Assembly (NCBI RefSeq): GCF_042648505.1
Contig: NZ_JBHRXK010000008.1
Location: forward strand, 85,267 to 149,266
Direction of reading: 5' to 3'
Source: Lysobacter_L cavernae
GTDB taxonomy: Bacteria; Pseudomonadota; Gammaproteobacteria; Xanthomonadales; Xanthomonadaceae
Length of the DNA stretch: 64,000 nt
The stretch's first letter is position 1. Every line of letters starts with the position of its first letter. Of this stretch, positions 1 to 8,520 are shown piece after piece. A model generated the notes under the pieces. The model ran no database searches. It saw nothing but the letters and a program-made list of their open reading frames with translations, and was not told the DNA's origin. The position numbers were made by a program, and so were the translations under genes.

Positions 1-572
1 AGCTGTGCGTCGCGCAGCATTTCGGCGAATGCGATCGGGGTGTACAGCGTCAGCGGCACCTGCATCGAATTCTGGCTGTGCACGCGCATGAACACATCGA
101 CCGGGTGCGCGGCCGGCAGGTCGAGCCAGAAGTTCGGATGCCGGTAGGGCACGCTGCGGGTGCGGAACGGCAGGCTGTCGCCGCCGGTCTGGTGCACGAC
201 GTGGCCGTCGGGATAGCGGATGTAGAGGTCAATACGATCGCTGAGGGCGAAGTTCTGCACCAGCAGCCAGCGCGGCTCGGCGTCGTTGTGGTTGATGATC
301 CGCGTGTGGAACCAGAACGCGCCGGGCTGGAAGCCGAATTCGTTACGGCCGGCGGGCAGAGGGGCGAAGCGATCATGCTTTTGCCACTGGAGCGCCGTGT
401 CGAGATCGGCCGTGGCGGACACGTCGTGGTAGTAACGGGTGTACTGCGCCAGCGACTGCTGTGTGGCGTCGCGGTCGAGTTGCAACGTCGACTGTGCCTG
501 TGCCGGCCCGGTGACGAGCAGCCACAGGCTCAATGCACAGCACAGACAGAACCCGCCAACTCCCCGCTCCAT
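1..572 (-). CDS. 7TMR-DISM-type sensor/signalling protein, N-terminal part (cut by window edge)
   Basis: The minus-strand frame starts at an ATG at 572 after a purine-rich ribosome site and stays open to the window edge, so only about 190 N-terminal residues are present. A signal peptide (residues 1 to about 26, ending in PAQAQ) is followed by a region with the look of the 7TMR-DISMED2 extracellular sensor domain: the run FWFHTRIINHND, a WLLVQNFALSDRIDLY block and a later VFMRVHSQNS stretch. Family members continue with seven membrane segments and then a GGDEF, histidine kinase or similar output domain, which would lie outside this window. The gene is transcribed away from the his operon. The domain call is from motif resemblance only. 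Confidence 0.7.
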   Translation of the reverse strand, partial: MERGVGGFCLCCALSLWLLVTGPAQAQSTLQLDRDATQQSLAQYTRYYHDVSATADLDTALQWQKHDRFAPLPAGRNEFGFQPGAFWFHTRIINHNDAEPRWLLVQNFALSDRIDLYIRYPDGHVVHQTGGDSLPFRTRSVPYRHPNFWLDLPAAHPVDVFMRVHSQNSMQVPLTLYTPIAFAEMLRDAQ

Positions 573-754
573 GCCTTCCCCTTCCGGTCGCCGGCCGACT
601 CGGCCCTGTCGCCAGGGCGTCAGGCCGTGAGTGCTCCACGCCTGCGGCACATGTTTGCCACGGATTGCGTGAGTGGCGCGTCGCCGGAGGGCGACCGGTC
701 GGTCTGCTTTCCTTAACGGCAGGGATGGGTGGATGAGGCCGCCGTTGTACCGGG

Positions 755-782
755 TTGACGCCCTGTCTGCGTTTCGAATAAT
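755..782 (+). promoter_or_regulatory. Likely sigma70 promoter of the his operon
   Basis: A TTGACG box at 755-760 and an AATAAT box at 777-782 are separated by 16 bases and lie 33 bases upstream of the regulator gene start. The -10 box runs into the palindrome at 781-802. This is read from consensus resemblance only. Confidence 0.55.
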
Positions 783-802
783 GTATTAACGCATTAATAC
801 AT
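781..802. promoter_or_regulatory. Near-perfect 22-bp palindrome, candidate operator of the his operon
   Basis: The half-sites ATGTATTAA and TTAATACAT face each other, and 20 of 22 positions are symmetrical. It overlaps the end of the predicted -10 box and ends 12 bases before the ATG of the TrpR-like regulator, so a bound repressor would block initiation. TrpR-family regulators bind such dyads. The natural inference is autoregulation and histidine-responsive control by the first gene of the operon. Confidence 0.6.
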
Positions 803-814
803 TGGATATATGAA

Positions 815-1132
815 ATGAAGCGCCGTTCCGTAGACAGCGATGGCCAGGAGGGGGCGATCGTGGGCCTGGCCGAGGCCCTGCTGGGCCTGCGCGGGGTTGA
901 CGAGGTCTGTGCCTTCCTCGAGGACCTGTGCACCCCGGCCGAGCTGGAGGCCATGACCGACCGCTGGCGCGTCGTGCCGCTGCTGGTCGAGGGCGTGCCG
1001 TACCGTGAGATCCATGACCGTACCCAGGTCAGCGTCACCACCATCGGCCGCGTCGCGCGCACGCTCGAACGCGGCGCCGGCGGATATGCCGCCGCCATCA
1101 GCAGTCGGCACGTGCCGGCTCGCACCGAGTAA
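815..1132 (+). CDS. TrpR-like (YerC/YecD-type, HisR-like) repressor of histidine biosynthesis
   Basis: This 105-residue all-helical protein resembles the Trp repressor superfamily. Residues about 15-55 give the dimerisation helices (LLGLRGVDEVCAFLEDLC, then TPAELEAMTDRW), and the segment VPYREIHDRTQVSVTTIGRV is the helix-turn-helix with the TTIGRV recognition helix typical of YerC/YecD proteins. It is the first gene of the his operon, 15 bases before hisG. TrpR-family proteins in this position are believed to sense histidine and control the his genes. The palindrome immediately upstream is its probable binding site. The C-terminal tail after residue 90 is not conserved. The family is well supported; the effector is inferred from context. 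Confidence 0.85.
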   Translation: MKRRSVDSDGQEGAIVGLAEALLGLRGVDEVCAFLEDLCTPAELEAMTDRWRVVPLLVEGVPYREIHDRTQVSVTTIGRVARTLERGAGGYAAAISSRHVPARTE

Positions 1133-1147
1133 CCAGAGATCCCCGCC

Positions 1148-2062
1148 ATGAGTCCTCCCGCCAGCACGCCGGTCCGCGACCGCCTGCGTATCGCCATCCA
1201 GAAATCCGGCCGTCTGGCCGAGCCGGCGCGCGCGCTGCTGGCCTCGTGCGGTCTGAGCTGGCGCGAGAGCCGCGACCGCCTGTTCTGCTATGGCGAGAGC
1301 CTGCCGGTCGACCTGCTGCTGGTGCGCGACGACGACATTCCCGGCCTGATCGCCGACGGCGTCTGCGACCTCGGCGTGGTCGGCCGCAACGTGCTTCTGG
1401 AGCAGGGCGGCGGGCGCGTCGGCAACGGCGCCGCGCCGGCATTCCGCGAATGGCGGGCGTTGGGTTTCGGCGGTTGCCGACTGGCCCTGGCGGTGCCCGA
1501 TGCCTGGGACTGGCAAGGGCCGGAACAACTGACCGGCAAGCGCATCGCCACCAGCTACCCGGCGTTGCTGTCGCAGTGGTTGGCCGGGCAGGGCATCGCC
1601 GCCGAGGTCGTGCTGTTGTCGGGTTCGGTCGAGATCGCGCCGCGGCTGGGCCAGGCCGAAGCGATCTGCGACCTGGTGTCGAGCGGCGCCACGTTGACCG
1701 CCAACCAGCTCAAGCCGGTGATGACCCTGCTCGAAAGCGAGGCGGTGCTGGCCGGCCCGGTCGAGACCCTCGACGCCGCGCGCGGCGAGCTCGCCGAGTT
1801 GCTGCTGCGTCGCCTCGATGGCGCCCTGCGCATCCGTCACAGCAAGCTGCTGTTGTTCCAGGCCTCGCGGCGGGTGCTGCCGGACCTGCTGCCGTTGCTG
1901 CCCGACGCCGAGGCGCCGACGGTGATGCAACTGGACGGTGCCGACGATCTTGCACTGCAGGCCCTGTGCCACGGCGCGGTGACTTGGCAGCGGCTGGAAG
2001 ACCTCAAGCGCGCCGGTGCACGCGGGCTGATGGTGCTGCCGGTGGAGGGCATGCTGGCATGA
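1148..2062 (+). CDS. hisG: ATP phosphoribosyltransferase, long form
   Basis: HisG makes phosphoribosyl-ATP from ATP and PRPP, the first and feedback-controlled step of histidine synthesis in the cytoplasm. At 304 residues this is the long, hexameric form with its own C-terminal ACT-like regulatory domain (about residues 220-300). The N-terminal motif LRIAIQKSGRL and the phosphoribosyl-binding segment DLVSSGATLTANQLKPV (about 176-192) are clear. The stop codon overlaps the hisD start in an ATGA arrangement, pointing to translational coupling. The start ATG at 1148 follows an AGAGAT site. Confidence 0.97.
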   Translation: MSPPASTPVRDRLRIAIQKSGRLAEPARALLASCGLSWRESRDRLFCYGESLPVDLLLVRDDDIPGLIADGVCDLGVVGRNVLLEQGGGRVGNGAAPAFREWRALGFGGCRLALAVPDAWDWQGPEQLTGKRIATSYPALLSQWLAGQGIAAEVVLLSGSVEIAPRLGQAEAICDLVSSGATLTANQLKPVMTLLESEAVLAGPVETLDAARGELAELLLRRLDGALRIRHSKLLLFQASRRVLPDLLPLLPDAEAPTVMQLDGADDLALQALCHGAVTWQRLEDLKRAGARGLMVLPVEGMLA

Positions 2063-3378
2063 CGACGGTTGCAATACTCCAGCGTGAAGACTGGAGCCTG
2101 CTCGATGCGCAGCAGCGCGAGCAGTTGCTGCGACGCCCTGCACAGCAGACGCTGGCGACTACGTCGACAGCGGTGCGGGCGATCCTGGATGACGTGCGCA
2201 GCGACGGCGATGCCGCAGTGCGTGCGCTCGGCGCACGCTTCGACGGTGTCGCGCTGGACGACTTCGCCGTGGCTGCCGACGAATTCTGCGCGGCGGTCAC
2301 CGGTTTGCCCGAGGCCCTGCGCAACGCCATCGACGAGGCGGCTGACCGTATCGCCGGTTTCCACCAGGCCGGCATGACCGCGCCGTACGGCATCGACACC
2401 GCGCCGGGCGTGTACTGCGAGCGCGTGCTGCGGCCGATCCGGCGCGTCGGCCTGTATGTGCCGGCCGGCTCGGCGCCGCTGCCGTCGACGGCATTGATGC
2501 TTGGTGTGCCGGCGCAACTGGCCGGCTGCCCGGACGTGGTGCTGTGCACGCCGCCGCGTCGCGACGGCAGTGCCGATCCCTCGGTTTTGTACGCGGCGCA
2601 GCGTTGCGGCATCACCCGGGTCTTCAAGATCGGTGGCGCCCAGGCGATCGCGGCGATGGCCTTCGGCACGCAACGCGTGCCCCGGTGTGACAAGCTGTTC
2701 GGCCCGGGCAATGCCTACGTCACCGAGGCCAAACGCCAGGTCGCACTGGCCGACGACGGCGCCGCGATCGACATGCCGGCCGGCCCGTCGGAGGTGCTGG
2801 TGATTGCCGACACCGGCGCCAACCCGGCCTTCGTCGCCGCCGACCTGCTGTCGCAGGCCGAGCACGGCCCGGATTCGCAGGCGATCCTGCTCAGCAACGA
2901 CGACACACTGATCGCCGCCGTCAGCGAACACCTGGCCGAGCAACTCGCGGCCTTGCCGCGTGCGGCGATCGCTCGGCAGGCACTGCAGTCCTCGCGCGCG
3001 ATCCGCGTCGCCACGATCGCGCAGGCGCTGGAGATCAGCAACCGTTACGCCCCCGAACACCTGATCCTGGCCGTGCGCGACGCACGCGCGTGGCTGCCGC
3101 AGGTGCAGGCCGCTGGCTCGGTGTTCCTCGGCGATTGGGCGCCGGAGGCACTCGGCGACTACTGCAGCGGCACCAACCACGTGCTGCCGACCAGCGGCGC
3201 GGCGCGTTACAGCGGCGGCCTCAACGTTGCCAGCTTCCAGGTCGCGATCACCGTGCAGGAGGTGCAGCCGCAAGGCATCGCCGCCATCGGGCCGTGCGCG
3301 GTCGAGCTGGCAACGGCCGAAGGACTCGACGCGCACCGCCTGGCGGTGGCGCTGCGCCTGCAGGCGGTGGCGGCATGA
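2059..3378 (+). CDS. hisD: Histidinol dehydrogenase
   Basis: HisD oxidises L-histidinol to histidine in two NAD-dependent steps, ending the pathway. The 439-residue protein has the usual length. Visible family features include GLYVPAGSAPLPSTALML, the FGPGNAYVTEAKRQV segment, DMPAGPSEVLVI and QAEHGPDSQAIL with the zinc-binding Gln and His, and the C-terminal GDYCSGTNHVLPT with another zinc-ligand histidine. The ATG at 2059 overlaps the hisG stop by four bases and fits the coupled his operon. Confidence 0.97.
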   Translation: MTTVAILQREDWSLLDAQQREQLLRRPAQQTLATTSTAVRAILDDVRSDGDAAVRALGARFDGVALDDFAVAADEFCAAVTGLPEALRNAIDEAADRIAGFHQAGMTAPYGIDTAPGVYCERVLRPIRRVGLYVPAGSAPLPSTALMLGVPAQLAGCPDVVLCTPPRRDGSADPSVLYAAQRCGITRVFKIGGAQAIAAMAFGTQRVPRCDKLFGPGNAYVTEAKRQVALADDGAAIDMPAGPSEVLVIADTGANPAFVAADLLSQAEHGPDSQAILLSNDDTLIAAVSEHLAEQLAALPRAAIARQALQSSRAIRVATIAQALEISNRYAPEHLILAVRDARAWLPQVQAAGSVFLGDWAPEALGDYCSGTNHVLPTSGAARYSGGLNVASFQVAITVQEVQPQGIAAIGPCAVELATAEGLDAHRLAVALRLQAVAA

Positions 3379-4502
3379 GCACGGTCATCGCGACCCGCAC
3401 GAGCGCAGCTGCGCCGCTTTCTCCCAGCCCACTGGCGTTGGTGCGCGAGGATCTGCGTGATTTCGCCGGTTACCGCTCCGCGCGCAGCGACAAGCTCGAT
3501 GGCCGCATCTGGCTCAATGCCAACGAGTCGGCGTGGCTCAATCCGGCCGACCGCGATGGCGACCTGCGCCGTTATCCCGATCCGCAGCCGCCGCGCCTGC
3601 GTGCGGCATTGGCCGATCTTTACGGCTGCGCCCCGGAGCAGTTGCTGGCCGGACGCGGCAGCGACGAGGGCATCGACCTGCTGGTGCGTGCCGTGTGTCG
3701 TCCGGGCGCCGATGCGGTGCTGGTGACGTCGCCGACGTTCGGCATGTACGCGGTCAGCGCGCGCCTGCACGGTAGTCGCGTGGTCGACGTGCCATTGCGC
3801 GATGAAGCTTGGGGCTGGTACTGCGACTTCGCTGCGATTGCTGCAACGGTGGCAACGCAGGACGTGAAGATCGTGTTCCTGTGCTCGCCCGGCAATCCAA
3901 CTGGCGAGCCGTTGCCGAGAGAGGCCATCGCCGCATTGGCGCGGCAGGTTGAAGGCCGCGCGCTGGTGGTGGTGGACGAGGCCTACCTCGACTATGCCGA
4001 TGCCGAATCGGTGGTCGGCCTGATTGCGCAGCAGCGCAACATCGTCGTGCTGCACACATTGTCGAAGGCGCATGCGCTGGCCGCTGCGCGACTTGGCAGC
4101 GTGATCGCCGACGCGGAATTGATCGCCCTGCTGCGACGTTGCCAGGCGCCGTATCCGCTGCCGGCACCGTGCGTCGAGCTTGCCGTGCAGGCATTGTCGG
4201 TGCCGGCGCGCGCGGCAACGGCCGCGCACGTCGCCGACGCGTGCCAACAGCGCGATACGTTGTACCGTCGATTACAAGGCCTGTCGGGCGTGCGCACGGT
4301 CTATCCCTCGCAGGCAAACTTCCTGCTGGTGCGTTTTGACGATGCCCAGTGCGTGTTCGACCGCCTGCTTGCGGCCGGCGTGGTGGTGAGGGATCTGCGC
4401 GCAGCCGCGCGGCTTGACGATGCCTTGCGTATCAGCATCGGCACGCCGGAGCAGAACGCGGCGGTGATCGACGTGTTGGCCAGCGGACAGGGCGCGGCAT
4501 GA
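3375..4502 (+). CDS. hisC: Histidinol-phosphate aminotransferase
   Basis: HisC transfers the amino group of glutamate to imidazole-acetol phosphate, giving histidinol phosphate. The 375-residue fold-type I PLP enzyme shows WLNANESAW near the start, CSPGNPTGEPL, VVDEAYLDY with the PLP-contacting Asp and Tyr, and HTLSKAHALAAARLG, whose Lys forms the Schiff base, followed by the phosphate-binding Arg. The N-terminal 25 residues are variable. The ATG overlaps the hisD stop by four bases. Confidence 0.97.
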   Translation: MSTVIATRTSAAAPLSPSPLALVREDLRDFAGYRSARSDKLDGRIWLNANESAWLNPADRDGDLRRYPDPQPPRLRAALADLYGCAPEQLLAGRGSDEGIDLLVRAVCRPGADAVLVTSPTFGMYAVSARLHGSRVVDVPLRDEAWGWYCDFAAIAATVATQDVKIVFLCSPGNPTGEPLPREAIAALARQVEGRALVVVDEAYLDYADAESVVGLIAQQRNIVVLHTLSKAHALAAARLGSVIADAELIALLRRCQAPYPLPAPCVELAVQALSVPARAATAAHVADACQQRDTLYRRLQGLSGVRTVYPSQANFLLVRFDDAQCVFDRLLAAGVVVRDLRAAARLDDALRISIGTPEQNAAVIDVLASGQGAA

Positions 4503-5578
4503 GCACGATGCCCATCCTGTTTGTCGATCGCGACGGCACCCTGATCGAGGAGCCGGCCGGCTTCCAGATCGACCGCTTCGACAAGCTGCGCTTCGTGCCG
4601 GGGGTGATCCCGGCGTTGCTGCAGTTGCGCGATGCCGGCTACCAGTTCGTGATGATCACCAACCAGGACGGGTTGGGTACCAGCGTGTTCCCCCAGGCCG
4701 ACTTCGACGGACCGCACCAGTTGATGCTGCAGGTGTTCGCCAGCCAGGGCATCGTCTTTCGCGACGTGCTGATCGACACCAGCCTGCCGGCCGACAACGC
4801 GCCGACACGCAAGCCGGGCATCGGCCTGGCCTTGCCGTATCTCAAGGACCGCGGTGTCGACTGGGCGCGCTCGGCGATGGTCGGCGACCGCGAGACCGAC
4901 AACGGCTTTGCCCGCAACCTCGGTGTTCGTGCTTTTCAACTGCGCACCGAGCAGTTCGGCGGCGACTGGGACTGGCCGGGCATTGCCCATGCCCTGGTCG
5001 ATGCACCGCGCACCGCCAGCGTGCGCCGCGACACCCGCGAGACCCGCATCAGCGTGCGCGTCGATCTTGATCGCACCGCCGAACCGCGGATCACAACCGG
5101 GCTGGGTTTCTTCGATCACATGCTCGAACAGATCGGCAAGCACGGCGGCTTCGCCCTGGAACTGCGTTGCGACGGCGACCTGCACATCGACGAGCATCAC
5201 ACCGTCGAGGACAGTGCCCTGGCACTGGGCCAGGCGCTGCGCGAGGCGCTGGGCGACAAGCGCGGCATCGGTCGTTACGGGTTCACCCTGCCGATGGACG
5301 AGAGCCTGGCCAGTGCTGCGCTGGATTTCTCGGGGCGACCGTATTTCGTGTTCTCCGGCGGTTTCACCCGCGAGCGCGTCGGCGACCTGCCGACCGAGCT
5401 GGTGCCGCATTTCTTCCGTTCGCTGTGCGAAAGCGCCGGGCTCAACCTCAACCTGCAGGTGCAAGGCGACAACGACCACCATCAGGTCGAGGCCTGCTTC
5501 AAGGCCGTCGCGCGTGCGCTGCGCCAGGCGATCCGCCGCGACGGCCGCGATTTGCCCAGCACCAAGGGGCAGTTGTAG
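4499..5578 (+). CDS. hisB: Bifunctional histidinol-phosphatase / imidazoleglycerol-phosphate dehydratase
   Basis: The N-terminal HAD phosphatase (about residues 1-165) shows the nucleophile motif VDRDGT with D10 and D12, and later GDRETDN. It removes phosphate from histidinol phosphate. The C-terminal dehydratase (about 170-359) has GFFDHMLEQIGKHG, the metal-binding DEHHTVED and DNDHHQVEACFKA. The fusion is typical of gammaproteobacteria. The phosphatase half lacks the Cys/His zinc cluster known from the E. coli enzyme: the matching stretch reads LIDTSLPADNAPTRKPG. The ATG overlaps the hisC stop by four bases. Confidence 0.97.
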   Translation: MSTMPILFVDRDGTLIEEPAGFQIDRFDKLRFVPGVIPALLQLRDAGYQFVMITNQDGLGTSVFPQADFDGPHQLMLQVFASQGIVFRDVLIDTSLPADNAPTRKPGIGLALPYLKDRGVDWARSAMVGDRETDNGFARNLGVRAFQLRTEQFGGDWDWPGIAHALVDAPRTASVRRDTRETRISVRVDLDRTAEPRITTGLGFFDHMLEQIGKHGGFALELRCDGDLHIDEHHTVEDSALALGQALREALGDKRGIGRYGFTLPMDESLASAALDFSGRPYFVFSGGFTRERVGDLPTELVPHFFRSLCESAGLNLNLQVQGDNDHHQVEACFKAVARALRQAIRRDGRDLPSTKGQL

Positions 5579-6190
5579 GTGGCGGCCGTGAGCGACGTCG
5601 TGCTGATCGACTGGGGTGGGGGAAACATCGGCTCGGTGCGTTACGCACTCGAGAGGTTGGGCGCGCGCGCTGTGCTGAGTGCCGATCCGGACATGATCGC
5701 GGCCGCCAAGCGCGTGATCCTGCCCGGGGTCGGCGCGGCGGCACCGGCGATGGCGCGGTTGCGCTCGCTCGGGCTGGTCGAGCCGATCCGTCGGCTGCAA
5801 CAGCCGCTGCTCGGGATCTGCCTGGGCATGCAGTTGCTGTACGAGTCCTCGGCGGAGGGCGACGTCGAATGCCTGGGCCTGCTACCCGGCCGCATCGCCA
5901 GACTTCAGCCAGCACCGGAGATACGTGTGCCACACATGGGATGGAACCGACTGCAGCATCGTGGAGCAGCCGACTTGCTGGACGGCATCGATGACGGTGC
6001 CCATGCCTACTTCGTGCACGGCTATGCCGCGCCGGTGAGCGCGGACACGCTGGCCACCGCGACCCACGGTGACACGTTCGCTGCCGTGGTCGGGCGCGGC
6101 AGCTGCTTTGGCGCGCAGTTCCACCCGGAGCGTTCGGCCGCGGCCGGCAGCCGCCTGCTCGCCAATTTCCTGGCGATGGAGGCGGCATGA
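5579..6190 (+). CDS. hisH: Imidazole glycerol phosphate synthase, glutaminase subunit
   Basis: HisH splits glutamine and passes ammonia to HisF. This class I glutamine amidotransferase of 203 residues carries the nucleophile elbow LLGICLGMQLL with its catalytic Cys, and the FHPERS motif with the catalytic His and Glu near the C-terminus. The DWGGGNIGSVRYAL segment near the N-terminus is typical. The GTG at 5579 directly abuts the hisB stop. A second GTG nine bases downstream is an alternative start. Confidence 0.96.
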   Translation: MAAVSDVVLIDWGGGNIGSVRYALERLGARAVLSADPDMIAAAKRVILPGVGAAAPAMARLRSLGLVEPIRRLQQPLLGICLGMQLLYESSAEGDVECLGLLPGRIARLQPAPEIRVPHMGWNRLQHRGAADLLDGIDDGAHAYFVHGYAAPVSADTLATATHGDTFAAVVGRGSCFGAQFHPERSAAAGSRLLANFLAMEAA

Positions 6191-6981
6191 GCATTGCGCC
6201 GCCGATTCTTCCGCAATCGTCCGTGTCGCCATGCACGGATTTCCAGGTCTATCCCGCGATCGATGTGCGCGATGGCCACGTGGTGCGCCTGCGTCAGGGC
6301 GATTACGCGCAGGAGACACGCTACGACGACGAACCGATCGCATTGGCGCGCCGCTACTCCGAGACGGGCGTGCGCTGGCTGCACCTGGTAGATCTCGATG
6401 CGGCACGCTACGGCGGCTACACGTTGGCGCCGCTGCTGCATGCGATCACCACATCGACCTGGTTACGCGTGCAGACCGGCGGCGGCGTGCGCAGCGAGGC
6501 CGACGTCGAGGCAATCCTCGATGCCGGCGCCGATCGCGTCGTGATCGGTTCGCTTGCAGTGCGTGATCCCGAAAGCGTGATCGGCTGGGTCCGGCGCTTC
6601 GGTGCCGAGCACATCACGATCGCACTCGACGCGCGTCAGTCCGGGGACGGGCAATGGTGTCTGCCGGTCGCCGGTTGGACCCAGGACAGCGGTATGCAGA
6701 TCGAGCCATTGGTAAGGCGATTTGCCGATATCGGCGTGCGCCACCTGCTGTGCACGGACATCACCCGCGACGGAATGCTCAGCGGTCCCAACCTCGACCT
6801 GTACCGGTATCTGCGCACGCTGGCGCCGCAGCTTAGCGTGCAAGCCTCCGGGGGCATCCGTGACACCGATGACATCGTGGCCGCGCATGCGGCCGGTTGC
6901 GGCGGCGTCGTACTTGGCAAGGCCCTGCTCGAAGGGCGCTTCGCCCTGGGCGATGCCTTGAACAAGGTACGACGATGCTGA
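6187..6981 (+). CDS. hisA: ProFAR isomerase
   Basis: HisA opens the ribose ring of ProFAR in an Amadori rearrangement, supplying the HisF substrate. The half-barrel repeats are visible: YPAIDVRDGHVVRLRQGDY, then QTGGGVRS, LLCTDITRDGMLSGPN with the catalytic Asp, and QASGGIRDTDD. At 264 residues it is about 18 longer at the N-terminus than E. coli HisA. Since its ATG overlaps the hisH stop by four bases, the extension is probably real, though no clear internal start with a ribosome site was found to exclude a shorter form. Confidence 0.96.
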   Translation: MSIAPPILPQSSVSPCTDFQVYPAIDVRDGHVVRLRQGDYAQETRYDDEPIALARRYSETGVRWLHLVDLDAARYGGYTLAPLLHAITTSTWLRVQTGGGVRSEADVEAILDAGADRVVIGSLAVRDPESVIGWVRRFGAEHITIALDARQSGDGQWCLPVAGWTQDSGMQIEPLVRRFADIGVRHLLCTDITRDGMLSGPNLDLYRYLRTLAPQLSVQASGGIRDTDDIVAAHAAGCGGVVLGKALLEGRFALGDALNKVRRC

Positions 6982-7751
6982 GCCGGCGCATCGTCCCCTG
7001 CCTGGATGTGCGCGATGGACGCGTGGTCAAGGGCGTACGCTTTCGCGATCATGTCGACATGGGCGACATCGTCGAGCTTGCGCTGCGTTATCGCGACGAC
7101 GGCGCCGACGAACTGGTGTTCTACGACATCACCGCCAGCCCACAGGGCCGCAGTGTCGACCGTGCCTGGGTCGAACGGGTGGCGCGGATGATCGACATCC
7201 CGTTCTGCGTCGCCGGCGGCATCCGTGACGTCGACGACGCCCGCGCGGTGCTGCATGCCGGTGCCGACAAGATATCGGTCAACACGCCGGCACTGGAGCG
7301 ACCGGCGTTGATCGGTGAGCTGGCCGATGCATTCGGCGTGCAGTGCGTGGTGGTCGGCATCGACAGTTTGCGCGACGACGACGGGCAGTGGCGCGTGCGC
7401 CAGTACACCGGCGATCCAACGCGCACCATAGCCCTGGCCCGGCGCACGCTGGACTGGGTGGACGAGGCACAACAGCGCGGCGCCGGCGAAATCGTGCTCA
7501 ATTGCATGGGCAGCGATGGCGTGCGCGACGGCTACGACATCGAGCAACTGCAATCGGTGCGCGCGCGCTGCGGAGTGCCGCTGGTGGCTTCTGGCGGTGC
7601 GGGAACGGCCGCGCACTTCGCCACGGTGTTCCGCGAAGCCGACGTCGACGCCGCACTTGCCGCCAGCGTGTTCCATTCCGGCAGCGTGCGCATTCCCGAA
7701 CTCAAGCGGCACCTGCACGGACAGGGCATCGAGGTGCGCAATGGGCAGTGA
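6975..7751 (+). CDS. hisF: Imidazole glycerol phosphate synthase, cyclase subunit
   Basis: HisF combines ammonia from HisH with PRFAR to give imidazole glycerol phosphate and AICAR. The 258-residue (beta/alpha)8 barrel starts MLSRRIVPCLDVRDGRVVKG with the catalytic Asp at residue 11, and has VAGGIRDVDD, ILNCMGSDGVRDGYD with the second catalytic Asp, and SGGAGTAAHF at the phosphate site. It overlaps the end of hisA by seven bases and the start of hisIE by eleven. Confidence 0.97.
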   Translation: MLSRRIVPCLDVRDGRVVKGVRFRDHVDMGDIVELALRYRDDGADELVFYDITASPQGRSVDRAWVERVARMIDIPFCVAGGIRDVDDARAVLHAGADKISVNTPALERPALIGELADAFGVQCVVVGIDSLRDDDGQWRVRQYTGDPTRTIALARRTLDWVDEAQQRGAGEIVLNCMGSDGVRDGYDIEQLQSVRARCGVPLVASGGAGTAAHFATVFREADVDAALAASVFHSGSVRIPELKRHLHGQGIEVRNGQ

Positions 7752-8418
7752 GGCCGGCATCCAACCTGCGGAGTTTTCGTTCGACCACCTGGCCTGGGAC
7801 AAGCAGGGCGGGCTGCTGCCAGCCGTGGTGCAGGACGCCGATTCGCTGCGCGTGCTGATGCTTGGCTACATGGACCGCGCTGCATTGCAGGCCACCTTGG
7901 ACAGTGGCCGGGTGACCTTCTACAGCCGCAGCAAGCAGCGCTTGTGGACCAAGGGCGAAAGCTCCGGCCACACTCTCGACCTGGTCAGCATCGAGGCGGA
8001 TTGCGACAGCGACACCCTGCTGGTGCAGGCGCGTCCGCAGGGGCCGACCTGTCATCTTGATCGTGTCAGTTGTTTCGAGCATGCACCGGGGTGGGAGGCG
8101 GCATCGGTGCGAACCGGGGTGGCCCCGGCATTCCTGCCCCAGCTGGACGCGCTGATCGCTACGCGCGAACACGCGCGCCCGGCCGGAAGCTACACCACGC
8201 GGCTGTTTGAAGGCGGCGTGCGTGGCATCGCGCAGAAGGTCGGCGAGGAGGGCGTGGAGACGGCACTGGCGGCGGTGGCACAGGATGACGCCGCACTGCT
8301 CGGTGAAGCAGGCGACCTGCTCTACCACTTGCTGGTGCTGCTGCGCGCGCGCGGACTGGGGCTGGGCGATGTGGATGCCTTGCTGCGCCAACGTCACGGC
8401 GACGCAGGCTCACAGTAA
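7741..8418 (+). CDS. hisI: Bifunctional phosphoribosyl-AMP cyclohydrolase / phosphoribosyl-ATP pyrophosphatase
   Basis: HisIE performs the second and third pathway steps. The cyclohydrolase half (about 1-115) has the YMDRAALQATL and FYSRSKQRLWTKGESSGH segments, and metal-binding residues around EADCDSD and PTCHLDRVSC. The pyrophosphatase half (about 125-225) shows SYTTRLFEGGVRGIAQKVGE and EEGVETALAA, a MazG-like acidic helical bundle. It is the last gene of the operon and a strong hairpin follows 19 bases after the stop. Its start lies inside the hisF end. Confidence 0.96.
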   Translation: MGSEAGIQPAEFSFDHLAWDKQGGLLPAVVQDADSLRVLMLGYMDRAALQATLDSGRVTFYSRSKQRLWTKGESSGHTLDLVSIEADCDSDTLLVQARPQGPTCHLDRVSCFEHAPGWEAASVRTGVAPAFLPQLDALIATREHARPAGSYTTRLFEGGVRGIAQKVGEEGVETALAAVAQDDAALLGEAGDLLYHLLVLLRARGLGLGDVDALLRQRHGDAGSQ

Positions 8419-8437
8419 GGGCATCAATTGTCTAGCC

Positions 8438-8464
8438 ACACCCGGGCACCGTCCCGGGTGTTTT
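8438..8464 (+). terminator. Rho-independent terminator of the his operon
   Basis: The stem ACACCCGGG / CCCGGGTGT with a six-base loop is followed by TTT, 19 bases after the hisIE stop. Confidence 0.85.
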
Positions 8465-8520
8465 GCATTGCGCGCCTGCTTTCCAGTGGTCACGAATCGG
8501 GCTGATAATCGGCGCATCCC

